Source of the DNA: Thraustochytrium sp. TN22
Taxonomy: Eukaryota; Sar; Bigyra; Thraustochytrida; Thraustochytriidae
Assembly: GCA_013306675.1 (NCBI GenBank)
Contig: JABLUY010000273.1
Span: 23,784-45,268, forward strand
Reading direction: 5' to 3'
DNA length: 21,485 nucleotides
Below the pieces are notes generated by a model that saw only the letters and a program-made list of their open reading frames with translations, ran no database searches and was not told where the DNA came from. A program made the position numbers and the translations under genes. The first letter of the stretch is position 1. Each line of letters begins with the position of its first letter. Below are positions 1 to 7,254 of the stretch, in pieces.

Positions 1-268
1 CAACTCCCAGGGCCGCTACGAGGATGCGCTGCGCTACTACAACGAGGCGCTGGAGCTGACACGGGAGGCCCTCGGGCCGCGGCACCCGTCCGTGGCACAT
101 ACCTTGTACGGCATCGCAAGCGTCCACTTTGACCGCAGCCGATTCCGTGATGCCTTGCCTCTATTTGAGCAAGCCCGAGACATCTACACGGAGGCCATTG
201 GTCCCGAGTCCGAGTGGGCGGTGAATGCACGAGCTCAGATCCAACGCTGCCGCGACCAGTTGCGCTGA
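1..268 (+). CDS. TPR-repeat protein, kinesin light chain type (3' end only)
   Basis: The frame opens at base 2 and runs 88 codons to TGA at 266-268; the 5' part lies outside the window. Two tandem 42-residue tetratricopeptide units are visible: one containing YEDALRYYNEALELTREALG and HPSVAHTLYGIASVHF, the next containing FRDALPLFEQARDIYTEAIG. The spacing and the ALG..HP..A.TL pattern are those of the kinesin-light-chain/NPHP3 class of TPRs (TPR_10/TPR_12). Such repeats form a helical groove that binds other proteins; the partner cannot be told from this fragment. The protein ends right after the last helix with no tail. The next gene on the same strand appears to start only 20 bp downstream, which is very tight for a eukaryote. 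The TPR assignment is firm; the full protein's function is unknown. Confidence 0.85.
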   Translation, partial: NSQGRYEDALRYYNEALELTREALGPRHPSVAHTLYGIASVHFDRSRFRDALPLFEQARDIYTEAIGPESEWAVNARAQIQRCRDQLR

Positions 269-287
269 TGCGGCGATCACGAGACTC

Positions 288-822
288 ATGAATGATGTTT
301 GTTTTCTTGCAATGTGTCGCTGGCATGCATGGCTGCTGTTCCTCATGCTGACCTTGACGGGCCGCGTTGTAAGATGTGGCGTGGACAGTGATGGATGCGG
401 TGATGGGCGACTTGCGCTTCCCCGCGGTGGTTGGCGCCAACAAGAACGTGCAACCACAGCTGCTCGCGTCATGGACCAGTACGACATGGCGTGGAGGGGC
501 TTGCGGGAGAGCGGGCGCTTTTTTGTCCCTGCACAATTCTATAAACGGGACTTGGGACAACCAGACCAACGACGACGGCGTCGTAGTCGACACAGAGGAG
601 CGCAAGCAGGTGGTACGCGCCACCATGGACGCCATTGAGGACAGCACGGGCGTGCTACGCTTCGTCGACGTGGCGGACAGGCTAGACGCGGCGCGGGCCA
701 GCGCCTCTCTTGAAGAGGGCGACGACGGCGCGCTGCACGCGGGCCTCATTGAGATCGGCAACGTCCTCACGCACACGGCTTGCGTCAGCTACGGCGTGGG
801 GCGCATCTCCATCCCTACGTGA
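288..822 (+). pseudogene. Secreted astacin-family (M12A) metalloprotease, truncated before the zinc site
   Basis: ATG at 288 (or 312) begins a hydrophobic signal peptide (core WLLFLMLTLTG). A good intron, 369-459, then joins it in phase to a frame reading ERKQVVRATMDAIEDSTGVL followed by RFVDV, and IEIGNVLTHTACVSYGVGRI. In astacins the matching order is a helix with an M/L-x-x-[IL]-E core, xIRFV, a YxEI strand, then C-x-SYVGRxxG, so the match is to the N-terminal half of the catalytic domain. The frame stops at TGA 820-822 directly after VGRISIPT. The zinc ligands HExxHxxGxxH and the Met-turn are absent, and I found neither in the other frames to 1100. The same frame reopens after the TGA to 1047, but without astacin motifs. 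An alternative is a further intron with a donor near 819 leading to a short Cys-rich tail that ends at 970. As read, it cannot be an active protease. Confidence 0.5.
369..459 (+). other. Predicted intron in the astacin-like gene
   Basis: The donor GTAAGA follows a complete codon at 368 and the acceptor is CCACAG ending at 459. Removing 91 nt joins the signal-peptide frame to the frame that holds the astacin motifs, which the unspliced sequence does not do. There is no transcript evidence; the call rests on splice-site quality and frame joining. Confidence 0.45.
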
Positions 823-959
823 ACCGGGTCCGCCTACACGGTCATGGAAGGAGCGGTGGACGGGGAAGCCGCCACTCAGGGCGTGCAGCTCGACATTGCC
901 GTCGTGTGGCGGCCCGCGTGCTTGCTCGTTTCCGTCTGTACGTCGTGCCTGCGCCACTT

Positions 960-2843
960 TTACGTGCTGACGGGAATCGACCTGCTGGAAGCCGCCAACC
1001 GGGTCAGATCGTGGAAAAAGCGGAAGAGCTGGTGCCGAGCTTTGTAAGCCGCGCCACACATCATGATCATGTTGAGAGATGCTGCCGGGATCAAGCAGAG
1101 TAGGCACATGACGCCAAGAGTCTCGCGCATCGTTTGCTCCCGATGGGGGTGCTGCTTCTGCGTCCACCACCACCAGGCCGCTCCACACATGAGAACCTCG
1201 AATCTCAGGCCCTTGACGAATATGAAGATGATGCAAAGCGCCTCGGGAATCCATGGTCCGCCCGGCGCGCCTGACGCTAGCGCGCGTTGCTGCAAGGTCT
1301 GAACGTCAACTGGGGGCTTCGGGGTCACATACAGCGGTTGCTGCTGCGGAGAGCTATTGGACGCACGTGCTGGGGCTGGTGCTTGGCTCTCCCAGAGCTG
1401 TGGACTGGCCGCCATCTCATGCATAAGCTGCAGCACCCTGCAGATTGGCGCGTCGGGGTCTTGCGACCGGGCTAGCTTGACCAAAAAGGTGAAGCCTGTT
1501 CTGTCAAGCCAGCCCGGCTTCAGGCGGTCCATCGCGCCTTTTCGCATCTTCCTGCGGCTGAGATCGACAATCTCCTTGAGCTCTGCTTGGTCCAGACCAA
1601 CGCTGTAGTTCTCGCCGTGCTCCAAGAGCTGCCTAGTGTCGATCGCTTCGCCCTCGCGGAAGCGATCAAAGATCACCTTGGCATTGGGCGCATCCGGCTC
1701 ATCTGCACGCTGCCGGGCAGCAACGGGCGTCTTCGATCTCGCCTTGCGCCGCGCCTTGCCCGGTCGGGCCACCGTGCGGCCGAGGCGCTCCTGCTCCATG
1801 CGCCCTCCGCCGAATCGGCGATGCTGTGCACGTGCTGCGCCGCGCTCGACGCCGAAGTCGGCACGAGGAGGACAGCGGAGAGCCGACAGGCCCTCTAGCC
1901 AGAACCTCGTCGCGTCCTCGCCGCTGACGCGCTTGCGCAGGCGCGAGCCTGAGCTCGAGCGCGAGGATTCGTCCGGCGTTTGCTTGCGCCTGCGCCCGCA
2001 GGACTTGGCCACTTCTGGGTGCAGTGATGACGAGGAACCGAGCAAGCCCTCATCGTCGTCCGTCGCCGCAGCGGGCGGCGGCCGGACGGGCGAGGCAGCC
2101 GCGCGCGCGGTAGCGGCGCGCGCGCCGGCGGCGGCCGCTCGGTGGCGGCGGGGCATGCGGATGGCGATGGCCATGAGCGCATCCTGAGCTCCTTCCCTGC
2201 CCACCGCCGACCAGCGCGCGCGCGCGCGCCGCGCGGGCTGCGGCCGTCTCGCCTTGCGCGACTGCCCGGGCCGCGGTTGCACTCCACGCGTGCCGCGACC
2301 TGAGCTCCGGCGCGAGCTGCGCGGGCGGCGAGCTGCAGCGCGTGGAGGCGCGAGAGAAAGGCGCGAGAGAAGGGCGCCGTGAGCCTGCCGGAGCTGGCGC
2401 GCACGAGCGACAGCCGCGGCACTTGGCGCGGTTCGTGCAGCCTGCGATGGAGCACTGCAGATCGAACCTCTGCCCCTGGGCTGGCGCGAGCAGCCCTTGA
2501 CACTGCAGGTCGTCTTCGTGGGCAGGTGCGTGTAGCACCGCCCGCGCGAGTTGGCCTCGGTGTTGTCGCACCCCGCGACGCGGCAGGTCCGCCACTCGGC
2601 GCACAGCCTCGCCGACGCGAGCAGCCGGGCGCCTGGCAGAGAATGGGCTTCGCGGTGTCGTTGCTGGAGCTGGAGCTCGCAGCTGGCGCAGCTGAAGCTG
2701 GGCGAGGCGAGGCGCTCGCTCCCGGGCGCCCGCCCTGGCGCGTCTACCCGCTGCCCTGGATGCCGGGCGGGCTCCTCAGATGCCTCAGATGCGAGCGAGG
2801 AGGCGGCTCGGGCGCCTGCAGACAGCCAAGGCAACCTCAACAA
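960..2843 (-). CDS. Cys/His zinc-finger (WRKY19-like) protein with EF-hand-like region; N terminus unresolved
   Basis: One minus-strand frame is open from 2843 to TAA at 960-962 (627 codons), but the only upstream initiation-like codon is TTG and the first ATG comes after the fingers. The true start must therefore lie in another exon or frame. Near 2585-2450 two C-x4-C-x10-C units occur (CRVAGC then C-x2-H; CSVKGC), the Cys/His repeat often annotated as WRKY19-like in stramenopiles and other protists. Finger 2 lacks its His, and a third finger (CSIAGCTNRAKCRG) sits in a different frame at about 2454-2401. A low-complexity Arg/Ala/Ser stretch follows. Then comes a well-formed region at about 1705-1370 (VIFDRFREGEAIDTRQLLEH, later TGFTFLVKLARSQDPDAPIC) resembling a degenerate EF-hand pair. 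The C-terminal part, about 1240-1020, holds two hydrophobic stretches, each ending in MCGAA. Coding in the EF-like part is likely; exact limits are not known. Confidence 0.55.
   Translation of the reverse strand: MLRLPWLSAGARAASSLASEASEEPARHPGQRVDAPGRAPGSERLASPSFSCASCELQLQQRHREAHSLPGARLLASARLCAEWRTCRVAGCDNTEANSRGRCYTHLPTKTTCSVKGCSRQPRGRGSICSAPSQAARTAPSAAAVARARQLRQAHGALLSRLSLAPPRAAARRPRSSRRSSGRGTRGVQPRPGQSRKARRPQPARRARARWSAVGREGAQDALMAIAIRMPRRHRAAAAGARAATARAAASPVRPPPAAATDDDEGLLGSSSSLHPEVAKSCGRRRKQTPDESSRSSSGSRLRKRVSGEDATRFWLEGLSALRCPPRADFGVERGAARAQHRRFGGGRMEQERLGRTVARPGKARRKARSKTPVAARQRADEPDAPNAKVIFDRFREGEAIDTRQLLEHGENYSVGLDQAELKEIVDLSRRKMRKGAMDRLKPGWLDRTGFTFLVKLARSQDPDAPICRVLQLMHEMAASPQLWESQAPAPARASNSSPQQQPLYVTPKPPVDVQTLQQRALASGAPGGPWIPEALCIIFIFVKGLRFEVLMCGAAWWWWTQKQHPHREQTMRETLGVMCLLCLIPAASLNMIMMCGAAYKARHQLFRFFHDLTRLAASSRSIPVST
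2214..2229. repeat. (GC)8 alternating purine-pyrimidine tract
   Basis: Sixteen bases of uninterrupted GC dinucleotide lie inside the low-complexity Arg/Ala part of the minus-strand zinc-finger frame. Such a run can form Z-DNA and is prone to slippage, which may explain frame changes nearby. Confidence 0.8.
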
Positions 2844-3380
2844 GACGTCGCGGCGTGGCGCGGGGCAGAGCGAGAGGCAGGCGGGCGCGCGCGGCTGCGC
2901 CTACGGCTTCAGTTGCTCTCCTGCGAACCCACCTGAAATGGCCGGCGCGAAGACCGGCTGCCAAGGCATGCATACCCGGGTCCTGCCACCGCAAGGACTG
3001 CATCCCGGCGGGCTGCATTGTCGGTGGCAAGCGCTCAGCGCGCATGCTTGCGGCAGCGCTGGCCGCGACGTGCCACAAGATAGACCGTGACGTACAGTCG
3101 GTCGTGGCAAGGCCCGCGAGGAGCATCCTCGGCTTTGGGTGAATCTTTGGAACGCTCCGGACCTCGACTCGTGCAGCTTGCGAGTTGCTTCATGCCGAAG
3201 GCTTGGTCGGTGCAGGCCAGGCGTGGTTGGTGAAGCTCGCCAGGGGTCCATCTCTCAAGAGCAGAGCCGCCAAGAATCACCTGGCGCCCAGAGCCGCCTG
3301 GGCAGCAAATCAAAACGATTACGATACCGTTTTTTACGATGGTTACGATCCAGGGCACACGGCCGTGCAGGGTATTACTT
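2844..3380. other. Interval without a recognisable gene
   Basis: This 537-bp stretch probably holds the missing 5' exon or promoter of the zinc-finger gene. All frames contain only short ORFs. A plus-strand stretch around 2960-3060 is Cys-rich (CIPGSCHRKDCIPAGC) and another near 3260-3410 reads plausibly, but neither has a family match or a clear start. A locally AT-rich patch at about 3308-3350 stands out from the GC-rich surroundings and could be promoter DNA. Confidence 0.4.
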
Positions 3381-3692
3381 TTACCACCACCAAAAACGCC
3401 TTTTGCGACGCTCTTTGCCACCCATGGACACGTGGGGATGCGCTTGCATGCGAGTGCTCTGGCTTCCAGAGCCCAAGGTCCCATAGGACATGTTGTCAGA
3501 GGAGGGCATGGATACGTGGGGATGCGCTTGCATGCGAGTGCTCTGGCTCCCGTAGGACAAGCTGTCCCCGGTGTACCCCGAGAGGCGCGGTCCGTTAATC
3601 GCCCTCATCGCGTCGGGCGGCTCGGATGGCCCACAATCCAGGTCACTCAAACTCAAATTACTATGCTTCCTTCTGCTGCCGTTGGCACCCAT
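3381..3692 (-). CDS. Small hypothetical protein with a 28-residue tandem repeat
   Basis: ATG at 3692 opens 103 codons to TAA at 3381-3383. The frame also stays open upstream of this ATG to at least 3790 with a Lys/Gln/Arg-rich sequence, so the start may lie further 5'. The protein is hydrophilic and Ser-rich. It carries two copies of D-x-x-SYG followed by SQSTRMQAHPHVSM; the second copy also has TLGSG between them. It ends in a basic KERRKRR cluster that could act as a nuclear localisation signal. The differences between the 45-bp cores of the two DNA copies fall at third positions of this minus-strand frame, which supports real coding on this strand. I do not recognise the family. No membrane segment or signal peptide is visible; the protein is probably disordered. 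Confidence 0.5.
   Translation of the reverse strand: MGANGSRRKHSNLSLSDLDCGPSEPPDAMRAINGPRLSGYTGDSLSYGSQSTRMQAHPHVSMPSSDNMSYGTLGSGSQSTRMQAHPHVSMGGKERRKRRFWWW
3423..3551. repeat. Direct repeat, two 45-bp cores at 84-bp spacing
   Basis: Cores lie at 3423-3467 and 3507-3551 and differ at only two bases. Homology continues past the cores as CCATAGGACATGTTGTC versus CCGTAGGACAAGCTGTC, with a 12-bp insertion after the first core. The 84-bp period keeps the minus-strand reading frame. Confidence 0.85.
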
Positions 3693-3800
3693 GCTTGTAC
3701 CGTGCGTTGCCGCCTGCTTCTGTCTGATGCTCGCTGGCTGCTTTCGTTCCTTCTTTTGCTTCGGCCGAAGCCTGAGCCCGGCCTCAAGTCTGACTTGACT

Positions 3801-4452
3801 TGGTGGGGAACGGCGGCGGCCCGCCCGCCCGGCGCCGGGCCCGTGGCCAGCGGGGAAGCCTGGGGAACCAGGACTCGGACGGTAATCTCAAGTTACGTAC
3901 CAGTCACTGATCAGGGTGCAGTCACCGTCACGGTGGAGGAGCAGGGGCTCTCTGGGTCAGTTGTCTCGGGCCGTGTGGAGATTGAATGCATACAGGTCAC
4001 GGTCGGAGTCATGGCAACCTCGCAGAGGGCTTCGGCGGCACTGGCAGGCGGAGGCGTGCGACGGCCCGGCGCTGGTTCTCCGGGCTTCTCCGAGTCCTCA
4101 TTCGCATGCAAGCCGGCGAGGCGGCCCGTGTCGGCCGGACGTTCGTGCTCGTTCCCCTGCGCCACGGCTCGCGGCCAGCCCTGCGCTCCAAGCACCCGGC
4201 GACGCGAGGCGAGCCTGCGGACGATTAGACGTCGGCCACAGCGCGAGCCCTGCCAGCTCGAGCTCGGCGCGGAGCCGGGGTAGAGCCGCACGTGAGTGGA
4301 ATTGACGGTCTCGCCGCCGCTGCGCAGGCGCCGAAGAGCGAGCATAGCCTATGAGATGAGCGCGATAACAGGCACCAAGCGCGCCCCCGCGCGCAGCGCA
4401 GGCAGGGTGCCGTCACCTCCAGAGGAGGCGAGGCGCCAGCAAGCGGGACTCG
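3801..4452. other. Interval without a supported gene
   Basis: The 652-bp stretch has ORFs on both strands, but none shows a family motif or a consistent start. A strong donor-like minus-strand sequence GTACGTAAC (from 3900 leftwards) and an acceptor CCCCAG ending at 3860 would define a 41-nt intron. The exon frames on either side run into stops, so I could not build a gene from it. It may contain upstream exons of either neighbour. Confidence 0.3.
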
Positions 4453-4812
4453 ATGCGCAACCTCTGGGATGGAAGGCACAGCGAGGGCGTCCCGCGCACG
4501 CGCGAGGCCGCTTCGAGGTTTACGCAGTTCGAGCTCAAGCCCGAGCTTGAGTCCAGCAGCGGCATGAGCATGGCGAGCATCCACCGGTCACCCTTAGCAG
4601 CGTCCGCTTCCGCCTCGCTCACCTCTGCCGACGGCAAGCGCGAGGATGAGGTCGAAAGCAAACACCCCAACTCCGAGCACGACGCAGTCGAGGACCTCAC
4701 TACGGCGCGCCAGGAAGCGACGGCGGCGGCCAAGAAGCTTTACGCAAGCCACGCCGCTCAGACGCAGCTCGCGAGGGGGTGCTCGGCGTACGAGCCCGCG
4801 GAGTCTGCCTGA
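4453..4812 (+). CDS. Small hypothetical acidic/helical protein
   Basis: ATG at 4453 opens 119 codons to TGA at 4810-4812. The composition is mixed and protein-like: a Glu/Ser-rich middle (FTQFELKPELESSSGM; ADGKREDEVESKHPNSEHDA) followed by an Ala/Gln/Lys helix (LTTARQEATAAAKKLYASHA). The frame extends upstream of the ATG to about 4357 without a stop, and acceptor-like CAG sequences exist there, so it could be a 3' exon. Its last 113 bp overlap the 3' end of the minus-strand frame ending at 4700, so one of the two ends is probably wrong. No family, signal peptide or membrane segment is recognised. Confidence 0.35.
   Translation: MRNLWDGRHSEGVPRTREAASRFTQFELKPELESSSGMSMASIHRSPLAASASASLTSADGKREDEVESKHPNSEHDAVEDLTTARQEATAAAKKLYASHAAQTQLARGCSAYEPAESA
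4534..4551. repeat. Perfect inverted repeat, 7-bp arms
   Basis: CTCAAGC at 4534-4540 and GCTTGAG at 4545-4551 flank a 4-nt loop CCGA, inside the small plus-strand ORF. It could be chance in Leu/Glu-rich coding sequence. Confidence 0.5.
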
Positions 4813-5461
4813 TGGCAAGGTTTTGTGTAGCCTGAAGCGCCTCGGTGGCTTGCTTCAGCGCCGGCATCGCCGCCCCTGTCATCGACTCATAGAAGGACAT
4901 GATCCCGCCCTGAATGTCCTTGATGCTCTTGGCGGCGTCCTGGTACGAGCTCTTCTTGGGCAAGCGTTGCACCATCAGCGTCACAAACTCCCTCGCCTCC
5001 TGCCAGCCGGCATGGATCTTGGTGGCAAGCTCCATGCACTGAACGAGCCGGTTGTCGTCGGAGGCCCTGCAGGAAGAAAGGAGCAGCGAGAAGGTCGGGA
5101 CTCGCCGCGTCGCCTCTTGGACCGCTACCAGGGCGCACTGCAGCCGCTAGTCCTGCTTCGCCGCTGCCTCGCTCAGGGCCGCGATTGCCTCGCCACAAAC
5201 CCGTATGAAGTTGCCCAGGAACGAGTGCAGCCCCTCGCGCGCGCGGTACGCCGCCTCCTTGGCGTCGTCCAGCCCGCGCGTGACCTCGTCCCCGGTCAAG
5301 ACCTCGAGCGCCCCTTTGGGCTCGCGGGCGCCCGCCGCGTCCGTGACGCGCGACTTGACCTTTGCCCACTTGGCCGCGCACGGCTCCAGCAGCTGCTGCA
5401 GCGCCTCCAGCGACGCCGCCACGGCCTGCACCTTGGTCTTGGCCTCCTGCTGCCGCTGCAT
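4700..5461 (-). pseudogene. Helical protein split by one in-frame TAG
   Basis: ATG at 5461 opens 104 codons rich in amphipathic helix (MQRQQEAKTKVQAVAASLEA; later ARAREGLHSFLGNF-like) to TAG at 5149-5147. The same frame then continues with protein-like sequence (LQCALVAVQEATRRVPTFSL; DDNRLVQCMELATKIHAGW; AAKSIKDIQGGIMSFYESMT) to TAG at 4702-4700. If the internal TAG is ignored the product is 253 residues. I searched the interval for an intron. An acceptor CTGCAG ends at 5067, but no canonical GT donor upstream of the TAG is in the right phase, and splicing would delete sequence that looks coding. A nonsense mutation, a sequence error or recoding are all possible. The family is unrecognised; the all-helical make-up would suit a scaffold or cytoskeletal adaptor, which is speculation. 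The last 38 codons are Pro/Ser/Arg-rich and overlap the plus-strand ORF ending at 4812. Confidence 0.5.
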
Positions 5462-6200
5462 CGCTCGCTTCCCTCTTTCTGCTCAGCTGTTCTGGTTCTG
5501 CTGCTGCGCCGCGCCGTGCTCGCCAAAGGGACAGGACATTCCCGTCGCCAGCGAGACGGCACGCGGGAGCGCTGCAGGATTGTGGCGGGAGCGGGGCGCG
5601 CGTCTCGGACCAAGGCAACGCCGAGACGGGGTCAGAGCTGCACTGCTTGCTCGCTTGCTCGATCCCTCCTCGCTCGCTCCCTTCGCTTGCTCCGCCTGCT
5701 CGTTCCGAGCCTGCCTGGCCGTGCTTGATCGCGAGGATACCACTTTCTCGTCGAATCTCACTCGTCCTGCTAGCAAGACTGCGGTCGGAGCGCGAAGGGA
5801 TTCTCGCACGAAGATGACCGAACTCGGCCGCGACGAGCTTTTCGTGGCACCGACTGTGGTCTGTCAAGTCTGGCGGTCGCGGCGGGAGGTGCTCCACGGC
5901 CGCGTCAGTGCACGCAACTCCGCACGGCGCCGGCGCGCTGCACTGCCTTGGTCATCCTCGTCCAGCCCGACACGACACCCGGCTGCACCGCCTGCGCCGG
6001 GATTTCAGGCGCCGCTCGTCATGCTCGACAAGACTCGCTTCCGGCTCGAGATGATTCGCAGCTGCCTTGGCGTCCTCCGCGACGTCCTCCGCGGAGCTGT
6101 ATGCCAAGGGCCGTGCCAGGCCGGGAGCACAGCGGGAGCGCGTGGGAGCGCGTTGTAAAGGATACTGTGGCACGGGTAGAGGGCGGCGGCTGCGTCTGGC
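5462..6200. other. Interval without a supported gene, likely 5' flank of the minus-strand helical gene
   Basis: The stretch upstream of ATG 5461 holds a CTCGCT/GCTTGCTCG-rich patch at about 5641-5705. ORFs exist on both strands, including a plus-strand frame with ATG near 5813 and a helical-looking piece around 6020-6100, but none is distinguished from its antisense shadow and none shows a motif. Confidence 0.35.
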
Positions 6201-7254
6201 ATGACCTGGCCAAGCGGAGCAGTGTGGAGTAGAGCAGCAATGCGACGAATGCAGCAGCATGACCAGCAGCAGCGGCAAGCATTCGCAGCACGCGCAGAAG
6301 ACAGTTCGGTCGCGCCCTTGCCGACGGTGGACGGCACGGCGCGGGGCAAGCGCCACGCTGACTGCGCACCGCAAGAGCCGCAGCCGACCAAGTCGGCGCA
6401 CAACAACCACGCGCGCAGAACCCATGCCAAGACCCTCGCCAAGATCAACGGGCTCACGCAGGGCGACAACTGGATGGACATGTACACCGACCAGTACGAG
6501 GCCGAGAACCAGACGCAAGTGCAGCTGGACAGTAACCTAATGGCCACGCTAGGGTCTGCCTTTTTCGAGAATGAGAGTGCCACCAAGGTCATCTAAAGGT
6601 TCTTAGAGGTGGTGGCTCGGCACCTCTCGACGAGACTCGCCTCTTCATCCCAATGTGCAGAACCAGGCCAGGGCCTGCATCCAGGGCGCTATTGAGCGCC
6701 TCCTGCAACAGGCTGGCGAGATCATCAAGCACGAGCAGTAGAGCGTCGAGCAGACCAAGGGCATCGCGCAGATGAAGGCGCAGGTCAAGGACCTCATTTA
6801 TCTCCAAGCGCAAGGAGACAAAGAAGCAGGCCCGAGAGATGCTCGACAGGGTCAGACGCGCGGAGGACGCGCTGAGGAAGCGAGAGGAAGCGGACGCTAA
6901 GGTCGTGCCAGTGGACCCTGGCCCTGCAGCCGCCGTGGACGAGGCGGCTCTCGAGGAGCTCAAGGAGGAGTTTTGGGAGCTCAATAGGCTGAGAAGGAGA
7001 AACTCGAGCTGCTGCTCAACAGCAACATCGGCGAAGCCCACAAGCCCAGGCAAGCCCGCCCCGCAAGAGCAGGACCTCGAGCGCCACTGCCAGTGGCCAG
7101 CCCGGTCAGCCAGCCTCACTCGCTCGCTCCGCGCCACCGCTGCGACGCAGCCGCCGACCGACTACAGCTGCTAGTGAGCGAGCCGCCACTGACACCACCG
7201 CGACCGGACCGGCGTCAAGCTGCTGTCCAGCGCGGTCCAGCTCCTCATAGTTAA
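6201..7254 (+). pseudogene. Coiled-coil protein with intron, in-frame TAG and two frameshifts
   Basis: ATG at 6201 opens a Gln-rich then charged frame (ARRTHAKTLAKINGLTQGDN) that leaves through a predicted intron at 6588-6660. It resumes at NQARACIQGAIERLLQQAGE and meets TAG at 6739-6741 after IIKHEQ. The same frame goes on with SVEQTKGIAQMKAQVKDLI. At about 6797-6799 one extra T shifts the frame; the next frame reads ISKRKETKKQAREMLDRVRR and EEADAKVVPVDPGPAAAVDE. Near 6983-6988 one base seems missing, after which a third frame reads AEKEKLELLLNSNIGEA. The tail is open to TAA at 7252-7254 but low-complexity, so the end is uncertain. The helical, Lys/Glu-rich character is the same across all pieces, so they are one ancestral gene. 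No family is recognised. It is either a pseudogene or a poorly sequenced locus. Confidence 0.55.
6588..6660 (+). other. Predicted intron in the coiled-coil pseudogene
   Basis: The donor AAG|GTCATC is phase 0. The acceptor TGTGCAG ends at 6660 behind a pyrimidine-rich stretch (CGCCTCTTCATCCC). The 73-nt removal skips the TAA at 6594-6596 and moves to the frame that continues the coiled coil. Confidence 0.6.

Noticed and set aside
2780-3142. Plus-strand Cys-rich ORF (CIPGSCHRKDCIPAGC)
   Set aside because: Looks intriguing but has no family match and overlaps the likely 5' part of the minus-strand finger gene; the first part is plain GC shadow.
3339-4283. 314-codon plus-strand ORF covering the 84-bp repeats
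   Set aside because: The repeat differences fit third positions of the minus frame, not this one, and the remainder is low-complexity.
5067-5150. Intron over the internal TAG of the helical gene
   Set aside because: A CTGCAG acceptor exists, but no GT donor before the TAG is in the matching phase, and the sequence to be removed looks coding.
5205-6158. 317-codon plus-strand ORF
   Set aside because: Its first third is antisense to the helical minus-strand gene and the rest is Ser/Arg/Ala-rich without motif.
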